Shown: positions 26,782-36,071, counted from the first letter of the stretch. The stretch is 64,000 bases of DNA from Streptomyces sp. NBC_00457 (GCF_036014015.1 NZ_CP107905.1:4526001-4590000), one strand, 5' to 3'. Notes: a model not told the origin generated them from the letters alone. Program-made: numbers and translations.

Positions 26782-29082
26782 ATGACCACCGCCCCCTGGC
26801 GTGACCCCGCCCTGCCCGCCGCCGCCCGCGTCGACGATCTCCTCGCCCGGATGACGCTGGAGGAGAAGACCGCCCAGCTGTACGGCGTGTGGGTGGGCGC
26901 CGCCACGGACGGCGACGGAGTCGCTCCGCACCAGCACGACATGACTGTCGGCTCCGCCGAAGACTTCGCCGAGCTGATCACCCACGGCCTGGGCCAGCTC
27001 ACCCGCTCCTACGGCACCGCCCCCGTGGACCCGGCGCTGGGCGCGCAGGCATTGGCCCGCGCCCAGCGCCGTATCGCCGACGCGGGCCGCTTCGGCATCC
27101 CTGCCGTGGCCCACGAGGAATGCCTGGCCGGCTTCACGGCCTGGGGCGCCACGGCCTACCCGGTCCCCCTCGCCTGGGGCGCCACCTTCGACCCGCCGCT
27201 GGTCGAGGAGATGGCCCGGCACATCGGCCGCGACCTGCGCACGGCCGGCGTCCACCAGGGCCTCGCGCCCGTCCTGGACGTCGTACGGGATCCGCGCTGG
27301 GGCCGGGTCGAGGAGACGATCGGCGAGGACCCGTACCTGGTCGGCACGGTCGGTGCCGCCTATGTACGCGGCCTTGAGTCGGCCGGGATCGTCGCCACGC
27401 TCAAGCACTTCGCCGGGTACGCGTCCTCCGCGGGCGCCCGGAACCAGGCCCCCGTGCGGGCGGGCGTCCGGGAGCTCGCGGACGTGATCCTGCCGCCCTT
27501 CGAGATGGCGCTGCGCGAGGGCGGGGCCCGTTCGGTGATGGCGGCCTACAACGAGACGGACGGCGTCCCGGCCTCCGCGGACCCGGCCCTGCTGACCGAA
27601 CTCCTGCGCCGGGACTGGGGGTTCACCGGCACGGTCGTCGCCGACTACTTCGGCATCGCGTTCCTCGAGACCCTGCACCGCGTCGCCGGCTCCCCCGCCG
27701 AGGCGGCGCACGCGGCGCTCGCCGCGGGCATCGACGTGGAACTGCCGACGGTGAAGTGCTACGGCCGCCCGCTGCTGGAGGCGGTACGGGAGGGCCGCGT
27801 CCCCGAGGAACTGGTGGACCGGGCCACCCGCCGGGTCCTGCTCCAGAAGTGCGAACTCGGCCTCCTGGACGCCGACTGGGACCCGGAGCCCAAGGGCCCG
27901 ATCGACCTCGACTCGACGGCCAACCGCGCCCTCGCCCGCCGACTGGCCGAGGAGTCCGTGGTCCTGCTGGACAACCCGGACGGCGTGCTGCCGCTGGCCC
28001 CGGACGCCCGCATCGCGGTCGTGGGCCCGCGCGCGGCGGACGCCCTCGCCATGCTCGGCTGCTACTCCTTCCCGTCCCACGTCCTCACCCACCACCCCGA
28101 AGTCCCCATGGGCATCGAGATCCCGCCCGTCCTCCAGGCCCTGCGCGACGAACTCCCCGACGCCAAGGTGACGTTCGCCGAGGGCTGCGACACCTCGGAC
28201 CCGGACACCTCCGGCTTCGAGGAGGCGGTGGCCCGGGCCTCCGAGGCGGATGTGTGCGTGGCGGTGCTTGGCGACCGGGCGGGCCTGTTCGGGCGGGGCA
28301 CCTCGGGCGAGGGCTGCGATGTGACGGACCTGCGGCTGCCGGGCGTACAGGGCGAGTTGCTGGACCAGCTGATCGCGACGGGCGTACCGGTCGTGCTCGT
28401 CCTCCTGACGGGACGGCCCTACGCGCTCGGCCGCTGGCACGGGCGCCTCGGCGCGGTCGTCCAGGCGTTCTTCCCGGGGGAGGAGGGCGGCCCGGCGGTG
28501 GCGGGAGTGCTGTCGGGCCGCGTCAACCCCTCCGGCCGCCTCCCCGTGAGCGTCCCGCACGTGCCCGGCGGACAGCCCTGGACCTACCTCCAGCCCCCGC
28601 TGGGCCTGGCCGGCGAGGTCAGCAACCTGGACCCGACGCCGCTGTACGCCTTCGGGCACGGCCGCTCGTACACCACGTTCGCCTGGGAGTCCGACGCGGC
28701 GGAGGCGGAGATCGGCACGGACGGCTCGTACGAGATGACCGTGACCGTCCGCAACACCGGCGACCGCGCGGGCGCGGAGGTCGTCCAGCTCTACCTCCAC
28801 GACCCGGTGGCGTCGGTGACCCGCCCGGACGTCCGGCTGATCGGCTATCAGCGGCTGGAGCTGGCACCCGGAGAATCCCGCCGGGTGAGCTTCCGCTTCC
28901 ACGCGGATCTCTCCGCCTTCACCGACCGCTCACATCACCGCGTGGTCGAACCGGGCGTGCTGGAACTACGGTTGGGGGTATCCAGCGCGGAAGTGCTGCA
29001 CACGGCACGACTGACTCTCACCGGCCCGGTACGCGTGCTCGGCCCGGACCGCCGGCTGCGGTGCGAGGCGGTGGTGTCCTGA
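26782..29082 (+). CDS. Glycoside hydrolase family 3 enzyme (beta-glucosidase/beta-xylosidase)
   Basis: 766 residues. GH3 N-terminal barrel (RMTLEEKTAQL... KHFAGY), nucleophile Asp at about residue 288 in TVVADYFG, GH3 C-terminal domain (VVLLDNPDGVLPL, VVLVLLTGRPYALGRW) and a fibronectin type III-like C-terminal domain (GDRAGAEVVQLYLHDP). No signal peptide is visible, so it should act in the cytoplasm on imported oligosaccharides, cutting beta-linked glucose or xylose. Regulated, by context, by the divergent LacI protein. It is followed closely by a small membrane-protein gene. Confidence 0.93.
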   Translation: MTTAPWRDPALPAAARVDDLLARMTLEEKTAQLYGVWVGAATDGDGVAPHQHDMTVGSAEDFAELITHGLGQLTRSYGTAPVDPALGAQALARAQRRIADAGRFGIPAVAHEECLAGFTAWGATAYPVPLAWGATFDPPLVEEMARHIGRDLRTAGVHQGLAPVLDVVRDPRWGRVEETIGEDPYLVGTVGAAYVRGLESAGIVATLKHFAGYASSAGARNQAPVRAGVRELADVILPPFEMALREGGARSVMAAYNETDGVPASADPALLTELLRRDWGFTGTVVADYFGIAFLETLHRVAGSPAEAAHAALAAGIDVELPTVKCYGRPLLEAVREGRVPEELVDRATRRVLLQKCELGLLDADWDPEPKGPIDLDSTANRALARRLAEESVVLLDNPDGVLPLAPDARIAVVGPRAADALAMLGCYSFPSHVLTHHPEVPMGIEIPPVLQALRDELPDAKVTFAEGCDTSDPDTSGFEEAVARASEADVCVAVLGDRAGLFGRGTSGEGCDVTDLRLPGVQGELLDQLIATGVPVVLVLLTGRPYALGRWHGRLGAVVQAFFPGEEGGPAVAGVLSGRVNPSGRLPVSVPHVPGGQPWTYLQPPLGLAGEVSNLDPTPLYAFGHGRSYTTFAWESDAAEAEIGTDGSYEMTVTVRNTGDRAGAEVVQLYLHDPVASVTRPDVRLIGYQRLELAPGESRRVSFRFHADLSAFTDRSHHRVVEPGVLELRLGVSSAEVLHTARLTLTGPVRVLGPDRRLRCEAVVS

Positions 29083-29101
29083 GCCTCGGGGGAGGGGCGC
29101 G

Positions 29102-29617
29102 ATGGACAGATACGTCCACCACGAACTGCGGTCCGTCATCACCGTGCTGACCGTGACCGCCGTCTGCGTGCCGGTGACCGCCGTCTCCCAGGGGGCGCTG
29201 GTCAGCTGGAGCGGGCTGCCGCTGTTCGTCCTCGGCCTGATCGGCTTCGCGACGCTGCTCACGCTCGTCGGGGGGACCCGCATCAAAGGGCTCAGCGAGG
29301 TGCGGGACTTCGAGGCCGCGGTCCCCTTGGAGGAGGCGCCCGTCGAGGCGTCCCTGCTCCGGCGTCCGGTCAATCCGTGGCTGTTCACCATGACGACGGC
29401 CGCGACGCTGGGCTTCGCGTTCGCCCTGGACCCCGTGGCCGCCCTGTTCCCGCTCTGGCCGGCGCTGGCCTGGCTGGGGCAGGCCTGGCTCGCCGCCGAC
29501 TGGGAGCGCCGCCACGGCAAGGTGCTGTGGCGGGGCCACGACCCGGACAAGCCCTGGCGGCTCTCCTTCAGCCCCCGGCCACTGCCTCGAACCGCCACCG
29601 GTGCACTGCCCGGGTGA
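29102..29617 (+). CDS. Small membrane protein of unknown function
   Basis: 171 residues. Hydrophobic segments near residues 12-30, 37-58 and 95-125 (VTAVCVPVTAV, PLFVLGLIGFATLLTLVG, LGFAFALDPVAALFPLWPAL) suggest three or four membrane passes. I do not recognise the family. It starts 19 bases after the GH3 stop, so it may be co-transcribed, and its 3' end overlaps the convergent gene at 29568 by 50 bases. Confidence 0.65.
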   Translation: MDRYVHHELRSVITVLTVTAVCVPVTAVSQGALVSWSGLPLFVLGLIGFATLLTLVGGTRIKGLSEVRDFEAAVPLEEAPVEASLLRRPVNPWLFTMTTAATLGFAFALDPVAALFPLWPALAWLGQAWLAADWERRHGKVLWRGHDPDKPWRLSFSPRPLPRTATGALPG

Positions 29618-29825
29618 CCAACTCACCGTCAGGTTCGGGCAGTTCCGGCAGTACGGCGTCGTAGTCGGCGTCCCACCACGTGATGACCAGCACCCGGTCC
29701 TGCGGGGCCCGGAAGGTCTCCCGGCGCAGCGGCTCCTCGGGAAGCCGCTGCTCGCGCGCCCAGGCCAGCAGCTCCTCGCCCCGCCCTTCGACCGCCCGCG
29801 CCTCCCACATCAACGCCACGGTCAT
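29568..29825 (-). CDS. Hypothetical protein at the end of the tsaB-rimI-tsaD operon
   Basis: 85 residues: [20 protein letters not shown]...[12 protein letters not shown]. The N-terminal pattern resembles a small ferredoxin-like barrel, but I do not recognise a named family. Its ATG overlaps the tsaD stop (ATGA), so it is translationally coupled and transcribed last in the t6A operon. A role in that pathway is not implied by sequence. Confidence 0.75.
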   Translation of the reverse strand: MTVALMWEARAVEGRGEELLAWAREQRLPEEPLRRETFRAPQDRVLVITWWDADYDAVLPELPEPDGELVTRAVHRWRFEAVAGG

Positions 29826-30907
29826 GAGTACAGGTTGTCCTTGCTGACCTCGTGGACATGGTCGTGCCCCGGCACATGCGGGTCGGTCACCGGCAGCGAG
29901 GAGTCCGCCGACAGGTCCCAGCTGGACACCGCCCGCCCCCGCGCCACCATCTCCGCGCCGAGCGCGGCGACCATCGCGCCGTTGTCGGTGCACAACTTGG
30001 GCCGCGGCACCCGCAGTTCGATCCCGGCCGCCTCACACCGATGCTGGGCGAGGTGCCGCAGCCGGGAGTTGGCCGCCACGCCACCGCCGATCATCAGATG
30101 CCCGACGCCCTCGTCCTTGCAGGCCCGTACGGCCTTGCGGGTCAGCACGTCCACGACCGCCTCCTGGAAGGACGCCGCCACATCGCGCACCGGCACCTCC
30201 TCCCCCGCCGCCCGCTTGGCCTCGATCCAGCGGGCCACGGCGGTCTTCAGGCCGGAGAAGGAGAAGTCGTACGCCGGATCGCGGGGCCCGGTCAGCCCGC
30301 GCGGGAAGGCGATGGCCTGAGGGTCGCCCTCCTTCGCGTACCGGTCGATGACGGGACCGCCCGGGAAACCGAGGTTCAGCACCCGCGCGATCTTGTCGAA
30401 GGCCTCGCCGGCCGCGTCGTCGATGGTCGCGCCCAGCGGCCGTACGTCGGAGGTGATGTCGGAGGACAGCAGCAGGGACGAGTGCCCGCCGGACACCAGC
30501 AGCGCCATCGTCGGCTCGGGCAGCGCGCCGTGCTCCAGCTGGTCCACGCAGATGTGCGAGGCCAGGTGGTTCACGCCGTACAGCGGCTTGCCCAGCGCGT
30601 AGGCGTACGCCTTCGCCGCCGAGACGCCGACCAGCAGGGCGCCGGCGAGGCCGGGACCGGCGGTGACGGCGATGCCGTCCAGGTCCCTGGCGCTCACCCC
30701 GGCCTCCTTCAGCGCACGGTCGATCGTCGGGACCATCGCCTCCAGATGCGCCCGGGAGGCGACCTCGGGCACCACGCCGCCGAAGCGGGCGTGCTCGTCG
30801 ACGCTGGACGCGACGGCGTCCGCCAGCAGGGTCGTGCCGCGGACGATGCCGACGCCGGTCTCGTCGCAGGAGGTCTCGATCCCCAGGACCAGAGGTTCGT
30901 CAGCCAT
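29822..30907 (-). CDS. tsaD: tRNA N6-threonylcarbamoyladenosine transferase TsaD
   Basis: 361 residues of the Kae1/Qri7/TsaD family. [11 protein letters not shown] at the N-terminus, metal-binding HLASHICVD (the HxxxH motif), and ATP-binding glycine loops. It transfers threonylcarbamoyl from TC-AMP to A37 of ANN-decoding tRNAs together with TsaB and TsaE. All three are in the window. The start overlaps the rimI stop by eight bases, and the gene is third in tsaB-rimI-tsaD. Confidence 0.97.
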   Translation of the reverse strand: MADEPLVLGIETSCDETGVGIVRGTTLLADAVASSVDEHARFGGVVPEVASRAHLEAMVPTIDRALKEAGVSARDLDGIAVTAGPGLAGALLVGVSAAKAYAYALGKPLYGVNHLASHICVDQLEHGALPEPTMALLVSGGHSSLLLSSDITSDVRPLGATIDDAAGEAFDKIARVLNLGFPGGPVIDRYAKEGDPQAIAFPRGLTGPRDPAYDFSFSGLKTAVARWIEAKRAAGEEVPVRDVAASFQEAVVDVLTRKAVRACKDEGVGHLMIGGGVAANSRLRHLAQHRCEAAGIELRVPRPKLCTDNGAMVAALGAEMVARGRAVSSWDLSADSSLPVTDPHVPGHDHVHEVSKDNLYS

Positions 30908-31394
30908 TGATCTCGGTTCCTTGTACGGAGGTTGATGGGTCGGTCAGTCGCATGACGAGGGCGTCCACGTTCCCCGGCTGGTAGTAGCCGCGCCGGAAGC
31001 CGATGGCCTCGAAGCCGTAGCGCTCGTACAGCTTCTGCGCGCGGACGTTGTCGATCCGGCACTCCAGCATCACTTCGGCACACTCGAAGGCGGTGGCCGC
31101 CCGCAGCAGTTCGGTCAGCAGCCGCCCGCCGAGGCCGGTGCCCCAGTGGTCGCGGGTGACGGCGATGGTCTGGATGTCGGCGAGGTCTCCGGACGCGGCG
31201 AGGCCCGCGTACCCGACGAGCCGGTCCGCGTCGACGGCGACGACGTACCGCTTGGTCGCCGCGGGACCGCGCGCGTGGGCGAGCTCGGACCAGAACATCC
31301 CGCGCGACCAGGCGTCCTCGGGGAAGAGGTCCTTCTCCAGCTCGAGCACGGCATCGATGTCCCACCAGCGCATCTCGCGCAGCACCGCTGTCAC
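30900..31394 (-). CDS. rimI: Ribosomal-protein-alanine N-acetyltransferase RimI
   Basis: 164 residues, GNAT fold. Acetyl-CoA-binding stretch [15 protein letters not shown] near residue 83 and the C-terminal [17 protein letters not shown] motif typical of RimI. It acetylates the N-terminal residue of a ribosomal protein (S18 in E. coli) and possibly others. GTG at 31394 overlaps the tsaB stop (GTGA), so translation is coupled. It sits between tsaB and tsaD, a common actinobacterial order. Confidence 0.94.
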   Translation of the reverse strand: MTAVLREMRWWDIDAVLELEKDLFPEDAWSRGMFWSELAHARGPAATKRYVVAVDADRLVGYAGLAASGDLADIQTIAVTRDHWGTGLGGRLLTELLRAATAFECAEVMLECRIDNVRAQKLYERYGFEAIGFRRGYYQPGNVDALVMRLTDPSTSVQGTEING

Positions 31395-32044
31395 TTGGGG
31401 GTGACCACCTTGTAGTTCTTGGGCACCTGGGCGTCGGGACGGCGCAGGTACAGCGGCCGCGGCACGGGCAGTTCCGCGCCGGCCGCCAGCCTCTCGGCGG
31501 CGAGGCTCGCGAGCGCCGCGGCCGACACATGCTCGGGCTCGTGCACGTTGGGGAAGGTGTCCGGGTACAGCAGCGCGCCCGCGCCGACGGCGGGCAGTCC
31601 CGCGACCCGGTCGGCGATGTCGGCGGGCCGGTCGACGGCGGGATCGGTGACGCGCGTACGGGAGTCGGCGTAGCGCGCCCAGTAGACCTCCTTGCGCCGG
31701 GCGTCGGTGGCCACGACGAAGGGGCTGCCCATGTCGGACGCGTACGCGAGGCCGTCGAGCGTGCACAGTCCGTGCACGGGGACGCCGAGCGCCAGCCCGA
31801 ACGTGTCCGCGGTCATCAGACCGACCCGCAGCCCGGTGTACGGGCCCGGACCGATCCCTACGACGATCCCGGTGACGGCGTCGAGTTTCAGCCCCGCCTC
31901 CGTCAGCACACGGTCGACGGCCGGCAGCAGCAACTCTCCGTGTCGGCGCGCGTCGATCTGACTCGACGAGGCGATGACATCCGTCCCGTCGTGCAGAGCG
32001 ACGGTGACGGCGGGGGTGGCGGTATCCAGAGCTAGCAAGAGCAC
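31391..32044 (-). CDS. tsaB: tRNA t6A biosynthesis protein TsaB
   Basis: 217 residues. N-terminal LLLALDTATPAVTVAL and GPGPYTGLRVGL are signature TsaB segments of this ASKHA-fold pseudo-enzyme. It scaffolds TsaD and TsaE in t6A synthesis. First gene of the tsaB-rimI-tsaD run; divergent from the transpeptidase-like gene at 32153. Confidence 0.95.
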   Translation of the reverse strand: MLLLALDTATPAVTVALHDGTDVIASSSQIDARRHGELLLPAVDRVLTEAGLKLDAVTGIVVGIGPGPYTGLRVGLMTADTFGLALGVPVHGLCTLDGLAYASDMGSPFVVATDARRKEVYWARYADSRTRVTDPAVDRPADIADRVAGLPAVGAGALLYPDTFPNVHEPEHVSAAALASLAAERLAAGAELPVPRPLYLRRPDAQVPKNYKVVTPK

Positions 32045-32152
32045 GCAAACAGCCTACGGCTCCGCGGGCTCGAGCACGGCCGCCCAGGTCCGGCGGTCAC
32101 CTGCTGCTACCGTCGCAACGAAGCGTGACGTACGACGAAGAGGTGGGCGACC

Positions 32153-32707
32153 GTGCCAAGCAGCAGCGCCGGATTCGTGGCCGTGCTGACCGCGGCGGCC
32201 GTCGCGACCATCGGCTTCCTCGCCTACCAGGCCTCGGCGACCGTACCGGCCGATCTGGGCCGGCCCCAGGCGGGCGGCTCGGCCTCGGCGGCCACCTCCA
32301 AGGCGGCACGGGACGGGCAGCACCCCGAGGCACTGCCCGCCGGTTCCGGAACGGGTGAACGCGTCGTGTACTCGGTGGACGCCGACCGCGTCTGGCTCGT
32401 CACCCGGGGCAACAAGGTCCAGCACACCTTCAAGGTCAACCCGAGCACGGTCGACCCACCGCCCGGCACCTACTTCGTCACCTCCCGCTCGAAAGCGGTC
32501 ACCGGCTCCGACGGCACCCCCATCGAACACGTCGTCCGCTTCACCAGCGTCGACGGCGTAGCCATCGGCTTCAGCGCAGCCGTCGACGGCTCGACCCCGG
32601 TCCCCGACCCCACGGTGAAAACAGGCGGCATCCGCGAATCACGGGCCGACGGCAACGCGATGTGGCAGTTCGCGACGGTGGGCCAGAAGATCGTCGTGAT
32701 CCGCTAG
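32153..32707 (+). CDS. Membrane-anchored L,D-transpeptidase-like protein lacking the catalytic Cys
   Basis: 184 residues. One N-terminal membrane anchor (FVAVLTAAAVATIGFLAY), a Ser/Ala spacer, then a domain whose order of motifs follows the YkuD fold: VVYSVDADRVWLVTRGNKV, PPPGTYFVTSRS, and the C-terminal TGGIRESRADGNAMW with VGQKIVVIR. In active enzymes the last motif is S-x-G-C-x-R. Here it is TGGIR, so the Cys is Gly, and the expected HG pair is also lost. It is probably a non-catalytic wall-binding or regulatory relative. GTG start at 32153. The family assignment is by eye. Confidence 0.7.
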   Translation: MPSSSAGFVAVLTAAAVATIGFLAYQASATVPADLGRPQAGGSASAATSKAARDGQHPEALPAGSGTGERVVYSVDADRVWLVTRGNKVQHTFKVNPSTVDPPPGTYFVTSRSKAVTGSDGTPIEHVVRFTSVDGVAIGFSAAVDGSTPVPDPTVKTGGIRESRADGNAMWQFATVGQKIVVIR

Positions 32708-32722
32708 AGCCAGGGTCAGTAC

Positions 32723-32766
32723 AGCGCCCCGATAGGGGCGCGGGGAACTGCGCGACCAGCCACAAC
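32723..32766. repeat. Dispersed intergenic repeat (copy 2)
   Basis: Shares GGGGCGCGGGGAACTGCGCG and the following ACCAGCCAC with the copy at 10159-10200. A GCGCCCC / GGGGCGC inverted repeat opens it. It lies 15 bases after a stop codon and may double as a terminator. Confidence 0.6.
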
Positions 32767-32780
32767 GAACCCGCAGACGA

Positions 32781-32960
32781 CTACGCGGCCCGACGGCCCT
32801 CTGTCTCACACCGCGCTGGCGCAGTCGGCGGCGTGGAAATCACGCGCGCCGCCGCACAAGACGCCAGCAACGCACTCATCGACACCCCGCCAACCGCGTA
32901 CGGCTGCTGAGGCCGGACCTCATACCGGTCGTTCTCCGTGCTGCGTTCCGAAGCCGACAT
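32781..32960 (-). CDS. Small hidden ORF, 59-residue peptide
   Basis: ATG at 32960 follows a textbook AGGAGG six bases upstream. The peptide has a charged head (MSASERSTENDRYEVRP), a QQPYAVGGVSMSALLASC core rich in small residues, then Ala/Arg/Pro and a basic tail ending in RRAA. I have a recollection of similar small peptides with a PYAVGG...ALLASCAAA core in other Streptomyces but cannot confirm it. A perfect inverted repeat lies 29-50 bases upstream. It could be a small regulatory or precursor-type peptide; no modification enzyme is beside it. Confidence 0.6.
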   Translation of the reverse strand: MSASERSTENDRYEVRPQQPYAVGGVSMSALLASCAAARVISTPPTAPARCETEGRRAA

Positions 32961-32988
32961 GGACGCCTCCTGAGGGACGGGGGCGGAC

Positions 32989-33010
32989 GTAGTTAGGTAG
33001 ACCTAACTAC
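32989..33010. promoter_or_regulatory. Perfect palindromic operator upstream of the small ORF
   Basis: GTAGTTAGGT-AG-ACCTAACTAC: ten-base arms with a two-base centre, AT-richer than its surroundings. TTAGGT/ACCTAA half-sites recall actinobacterial iron boxes, but the spacing does not fit the 19-bp DmdR/DtxR box, so the regulator is unknown. Confidence 0.65.
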
Positions 33011-33085
33011 AGACTGGGTACCATGTGACCACGCGCAAGACCCCGAAAGCAATAACTTGCCGACGCCTTGTCGGAACGTTCACGC

Positions 33086-33607
33086 TCACGCCGACAGCAC
33101 GCTGAGGTCCGCGTTCGCCCACCGCTCCCCCAGCCCGGTCAGCGTCACCCGCCGAACCTCGTCGGCCGTGTCGCCGACGGCCCGGTGGATGTCGACCTGC
33201 AACCGGTCGTCGGTCAGCTCCTCGACCTTCCCCTCGCCCCACTCCACGACGATCACCGACTCGGGCAGCGAGACATCGAGGTCGAGGTCCTCCATCTCGT
33301 CGAGGCCGCCACCGAGGCGGTACGCGTCGACGTGGACCAGCGGCGGCCCGTCACCCAGCGACGGATGCACGCGCGCGATCACGAACGTCGGTGAGGTGAC
33401 GGCCCCCCGGACCCCGAGCCCTTCACCCAGCCCCCGGGTCAGCGTCGTCTTGCCCGCGCCGAGCTCCCCGCTGAGCATCACGAGGTCACCGGCGCGCAGC
33501 AGCTTGGCGAGGTGGCGGCCGAGTTCCCGCATCTGGTCGGGGGAGGTGATGGTGAGGTTCTGGACGCCCGGCTCAGCCTGGCTGTGCGGTACTGCTTCCA
33601 TAGCCAC
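33086..33607 (-). CDS. tsaE: tRNA t6A ATPase TsaE
   Basis: 173 residues. P-loop SGELGAGKTTLTRGL, Asp/Glu-rich VHVDAYRLGG, and the E in VVEWGEG. It hydrolyses ATP to reset the TsaBD complex during t6A synthesis. It is apart from tsaB-rimI-tsaD by about 1 kb. GTG at 33607 or ATG at 33601 are both possible. The start overlaps the end of the hydrolase gene by about 30 bases, so it is probably translated from the alr-hydrolase-tsaE transcript. Confidence 0.94.
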   Translation of the reverse strand: MAMEAVPHSQAEPGVQNLTITSPDQMRELGRHLAKLLRAGDLVMLSGELGAGKTTLTRGLGEGLGVRGAVTSPTFVIARVHPSLGDGPPLVHVDAYRLGGGLDEMEDLDLDVSLPESVIVVEWGEGKVEELTDDRLQVDIHRAVGDTADEVRRVTLTGLGERWANADLSVLSA

Positions 33608-34817
33608 TTACGGTAGCCCCTGCCGGCACGGCACCCGCGCGGGTGAGCAGGTCGGCGAGACGGTCGGTGACCACTTCCGGGTGCTCCAGCATCACCAGGT
33701 GCCCGGCGTCCGGGACGAGGACGAGCTCGGCGTCCGGCAGCAGATCGGCGATGGCCTCGCTGTGCTCACTGGGCGTGACGAGGTCCCTGACCCCGGCCAG
33801 TACCAGCACCGGCAGATCGGTGAAATACGCCAGCGCCTCGGTCTTGTCGTGGTCCCCGAAGGCCGGGTAGAACTCGGCGACCACATCGATCGGCGTGCCC
33901 TCGATCATCCGCTCGGCGAACCGCGCGACCGCCGGATCGACGTCCCGGGACGCGAACGAGTAGCGCTTGATGATCCCGGCGAACAGATCGGCGGTGGCCC
34001 GCCGCCCCCGCTCGACCAGCGCCGCCTGCTGCCCCAGCGCTTTCAGCACTCCGGGGAGCACGCGACGTACGGCGTTGACGCCCGCGACCGGCAGCCCGAA
34101 GTTGACCTCGCCGAGCTTCCCCGACGACGTACCGATCAGCGCGACGGCGGTGACCCGCTCCCGGACCAGCTCCGGGAACTGGGCGGCCAGTGCCATCACG
34201 GTCATCCCGCCCATGGAGTGCCCGACCAGCACGATCGGCCCCTCGGGCACGGCCGCGTCGATCACGGCCTTCAGATCGCGGCCCAGCTGGTCGATGGTGA
34301 TCGGAATGCCGTCCTCGACCTGGGACACCCCGCGCGCGGACCGGCCGTGGCTGCGCTGGTCCCAGTGCACCGTCCGTACGACACCCCTGAGCGCCGCGCG
34401 CTGAAAGTGCCAGGAGTCCTGGCTGAGGCAGTAGCCGTGGCTGAAGACGACGGTGACCGGGGCGGGGGCCTTACGGCCGAAGAGCCGGCGGCGCCGCGGG
34501 GTGAGCCCCTCCTGGGGTTCGACGTCGTCGACCTCGTAGTACAGCTCGGTGCCGTCGTCGGCATACGCCTTGCCGGGGGTGCCGCGCAGGGCGCCGTACG
34601 GTCCGGCCGAGTCCAGGGCGAGGCGGGCCTTCTGCCGCATCCCGCGGCCGACCGTCATGCGTTCGATCGCGACGCCGGCCGCCGCGCCCGCGGCGACCAC
34701 GCCGATCGCGGCACCCGCGATACCGGTCACCCGGCGCCAGTTCCCGGCCGCCCCCGTGGCGGAGGCGACGGCCGCCGAGGCGGCGTTCGCTACGGCCTCC
34801 GCACTGCTCTCGCTCAC
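33573..34817 (-). CDS. Alpha/beta-fold hydrolase with N-terminal membrane segment
   Basis: 414 residues. An N-terminal hydrophobic stretch (GIAGAAIGVVAAGAAAGVAI, about 30-50) may anchor or export it. The hydrolase domain has VVFSHGYCLSQDSW, nucleophile elbow VGHSMGGM, and the Asp and His of the triad in VLVLAGVRDLVTP and VPDAGHLVM. The substrate is unknown; an ester is likely. GTG at 34817 was chosen because AGAGGAGCG lies just upstream; the longer frame to 34877 has no such site. It lies between alr and tsaE, an order typical of Streptomyces. Confidence 0.88.
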   Translation of the reverse strand: MSESSAEAVANAASAAVASATGAAGNWRRVTGIAGAAIGVVAAGAAAGVAIERMTVGRGMRQKARLALDSAGPYGALRGTPGKAYADDGTELYYEVDDVEPQEGLTPRRRRLFGRKAPAPVTVVFSHGYCLSQDSWHFQRAALRGVVRTVHWDQRSHGRSARGVSQVEDGIPITIDQLGRDLKAVIDAAVPEGPIVLVGHSMGGMTVMALAAQFPELVRERVTAVALIGTSSGKLGEVNFGLPVAGVNAVRRVLPGVLKALGQQAALVERGRRATADLFAGIIKRYSFASRDVDPAVARFAERMIEGTPIDVVAEFYPAFGDHDKTEALAYFTDLPVLVLAGVRDLVTPSEHSEAIADLLPDAELVLVPDAGHLVMLEHPEVVTDRLADLLTRAGAVPAGATVSGYGSSTAQPG

Positions 34818-34889
34818 GAATCGCTCCTCTTCGCCGTACTGCTGGTCGCCGGATGGCGGTGGATGACTGCGGTGCACGCCTCCTGGCGT

Positions 34890-36071
34890 CTACCCCGCTT
34901 GTTCCTCGTTCACATAGACGCGGGGGACACGGGTTCCGATGCGGGTGACGATTTCGTACGCGATGGTGCCCGCGGCCTGCGCCCAGTCCTCGGCGGTGGG
35001 CTCACCGCGGTCGCCGGGCCCGAACAGGACCGCCTCGGTCCCGGTCACGGGCTCGTCGCCCCCCAGATCCACGACGAACTGATCCATCGCGATCCGCCCC
35101 GCGACCGTACGCCACTTGCCGCCGATCATGACCGGCCCGGTCCCGGAGGCGTGCCGCGGGATGCCGTCCGCGTATCCCACGGGCACCAGGCCCAGGGTGG
35201 TCTCGCCGGGGGTGGTGTAGTGATGCCCGTAACTCACGCCGTGACCGCCCGGAACGTGCTTCACCAACGCGACCGACGCCGACAGCGTCATCACCGGCCG
35301 CAGTCCGAAGTCGGCCGGGCCGCCGATCTCCGGGCTGGGCGAGATGCCGTAGACGGCGATCCCGGCGCGGACGAGGTCGAAGTGGCTGTCGGGGATGGTG
35401 AGCGTGGCCGGCGAGTTGGCGATGTGCCGCACCTCGGGCCGAACGCCCTGCCCCTCCGCATACGACACCATCTCCCGGAAGCGGCCGAGCTGGGCGTCGA
35501 TGGAGGGATGCCCGGGCTCGTCGGCGCAGGCGAAGTGCGACCAGAGCCCGGTGATGCGGATGAGTCCGTCCTGCTCGGCGCGCAGGGCGGCGCCGACCAG
35601 CTCGGCCCAGTCGCCACCGGGCTGGCAGCCGCCTCGCCCGAGTCCGGTGTCGGCCTTGAGCTGGACCCGGGCGGGGGTGCGGGTGCGGGTCGTCGTCTGC
35701 TGAGCGGCAGCGGTCACTTCCTGTAGAGCCCACATACCGCTGACGGATACATCGAGATCGGCCTCGATGGCCTCGCGCCAGGGCCCGCCCGGGGTCCACA
35801 GCCAGCACATGATCCGCCCCGGCACACCGGCGGCCCGCAGCGCGAGGGCCTCCTCGGGAGTGGCGGTTCCCAGCCAGCTCGCCCCGGCCTCGACGGCCGC
35901 ACGGGCGCACGGCACCGCGCCATGGCCGTAGGCGTCGGACTTCACCACGGCCATCAGCTGCGCACCCGGTGCCAGGGCGCGCAGGACCCGCACATTGGCC
36001 CGCAGCGCGGCCAGATCGATCTCGGCGCGGGCACGCAGCGGGGCGGTCGGCGGTGGTGCGTTCTCAGTCAT
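34890..36071 (-). CDS. alr: Alanine racemase
   Basis: 393 residues. The PLP lysine is in MAVVKSDAYGHG, and the catalytic Tyr is in the GVSYGHHYTTPGET region of the C-terminal domain. It makes D-alanine for peptidoglycan. The enzyme acts in the cytoplasm as a dimer. ATG at 36071. The promoter must lie in the repeat-rich 500-base gap upstream, or transcription enters from the M23 gene. Confidence 0.97.
   Translation of the reverse strand: MTENAPPPTAPLRARAEIDLAALRANVRVLRALAPGAQLMAVVKSDAYGHGAVPCARAAVEAGASWLGTATPEEALALRAAGVPGRIMCWLWTPGGPWREAIEADLDVSVSGMWALQEVTAAAQQTTTRTRTPARVQLKADTGLGRGGCQPGGDWAELVGAALRAEQDGLIRITGLWSHFACADEPGHPSIDAQLGRFREMVSYAEGQGVRPEVRHIANSPATLTIPDSHFDLVRAGIAVYGISPSPEIGGPADFGLRPVMTLSASVALVKHVPGGHGVSYGHHYTTPGETTLGLVPVGYADGIPRHASGTGPVMIGGKWRTVAGRIAMDQFVVDLGGDEPVTGTEAVLFGPGDRGEPTAEDWAQAAGTIAYEIVTRIGTRVPRVYVNEEQAG

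Noticed and set aside
32989..33010. Iron box (DmdR/DtxR site)
   Set aside because: Half-sites TTAGGT/ACCTAA resemble it, but the 19-bp arrangement of the consensus is not present; kept only as an unassigned palindrome.
33057..35726. 889-residue plus-strand frame
   Set aside because: Antisense shadow of tsaE, the hydrolase and alr.
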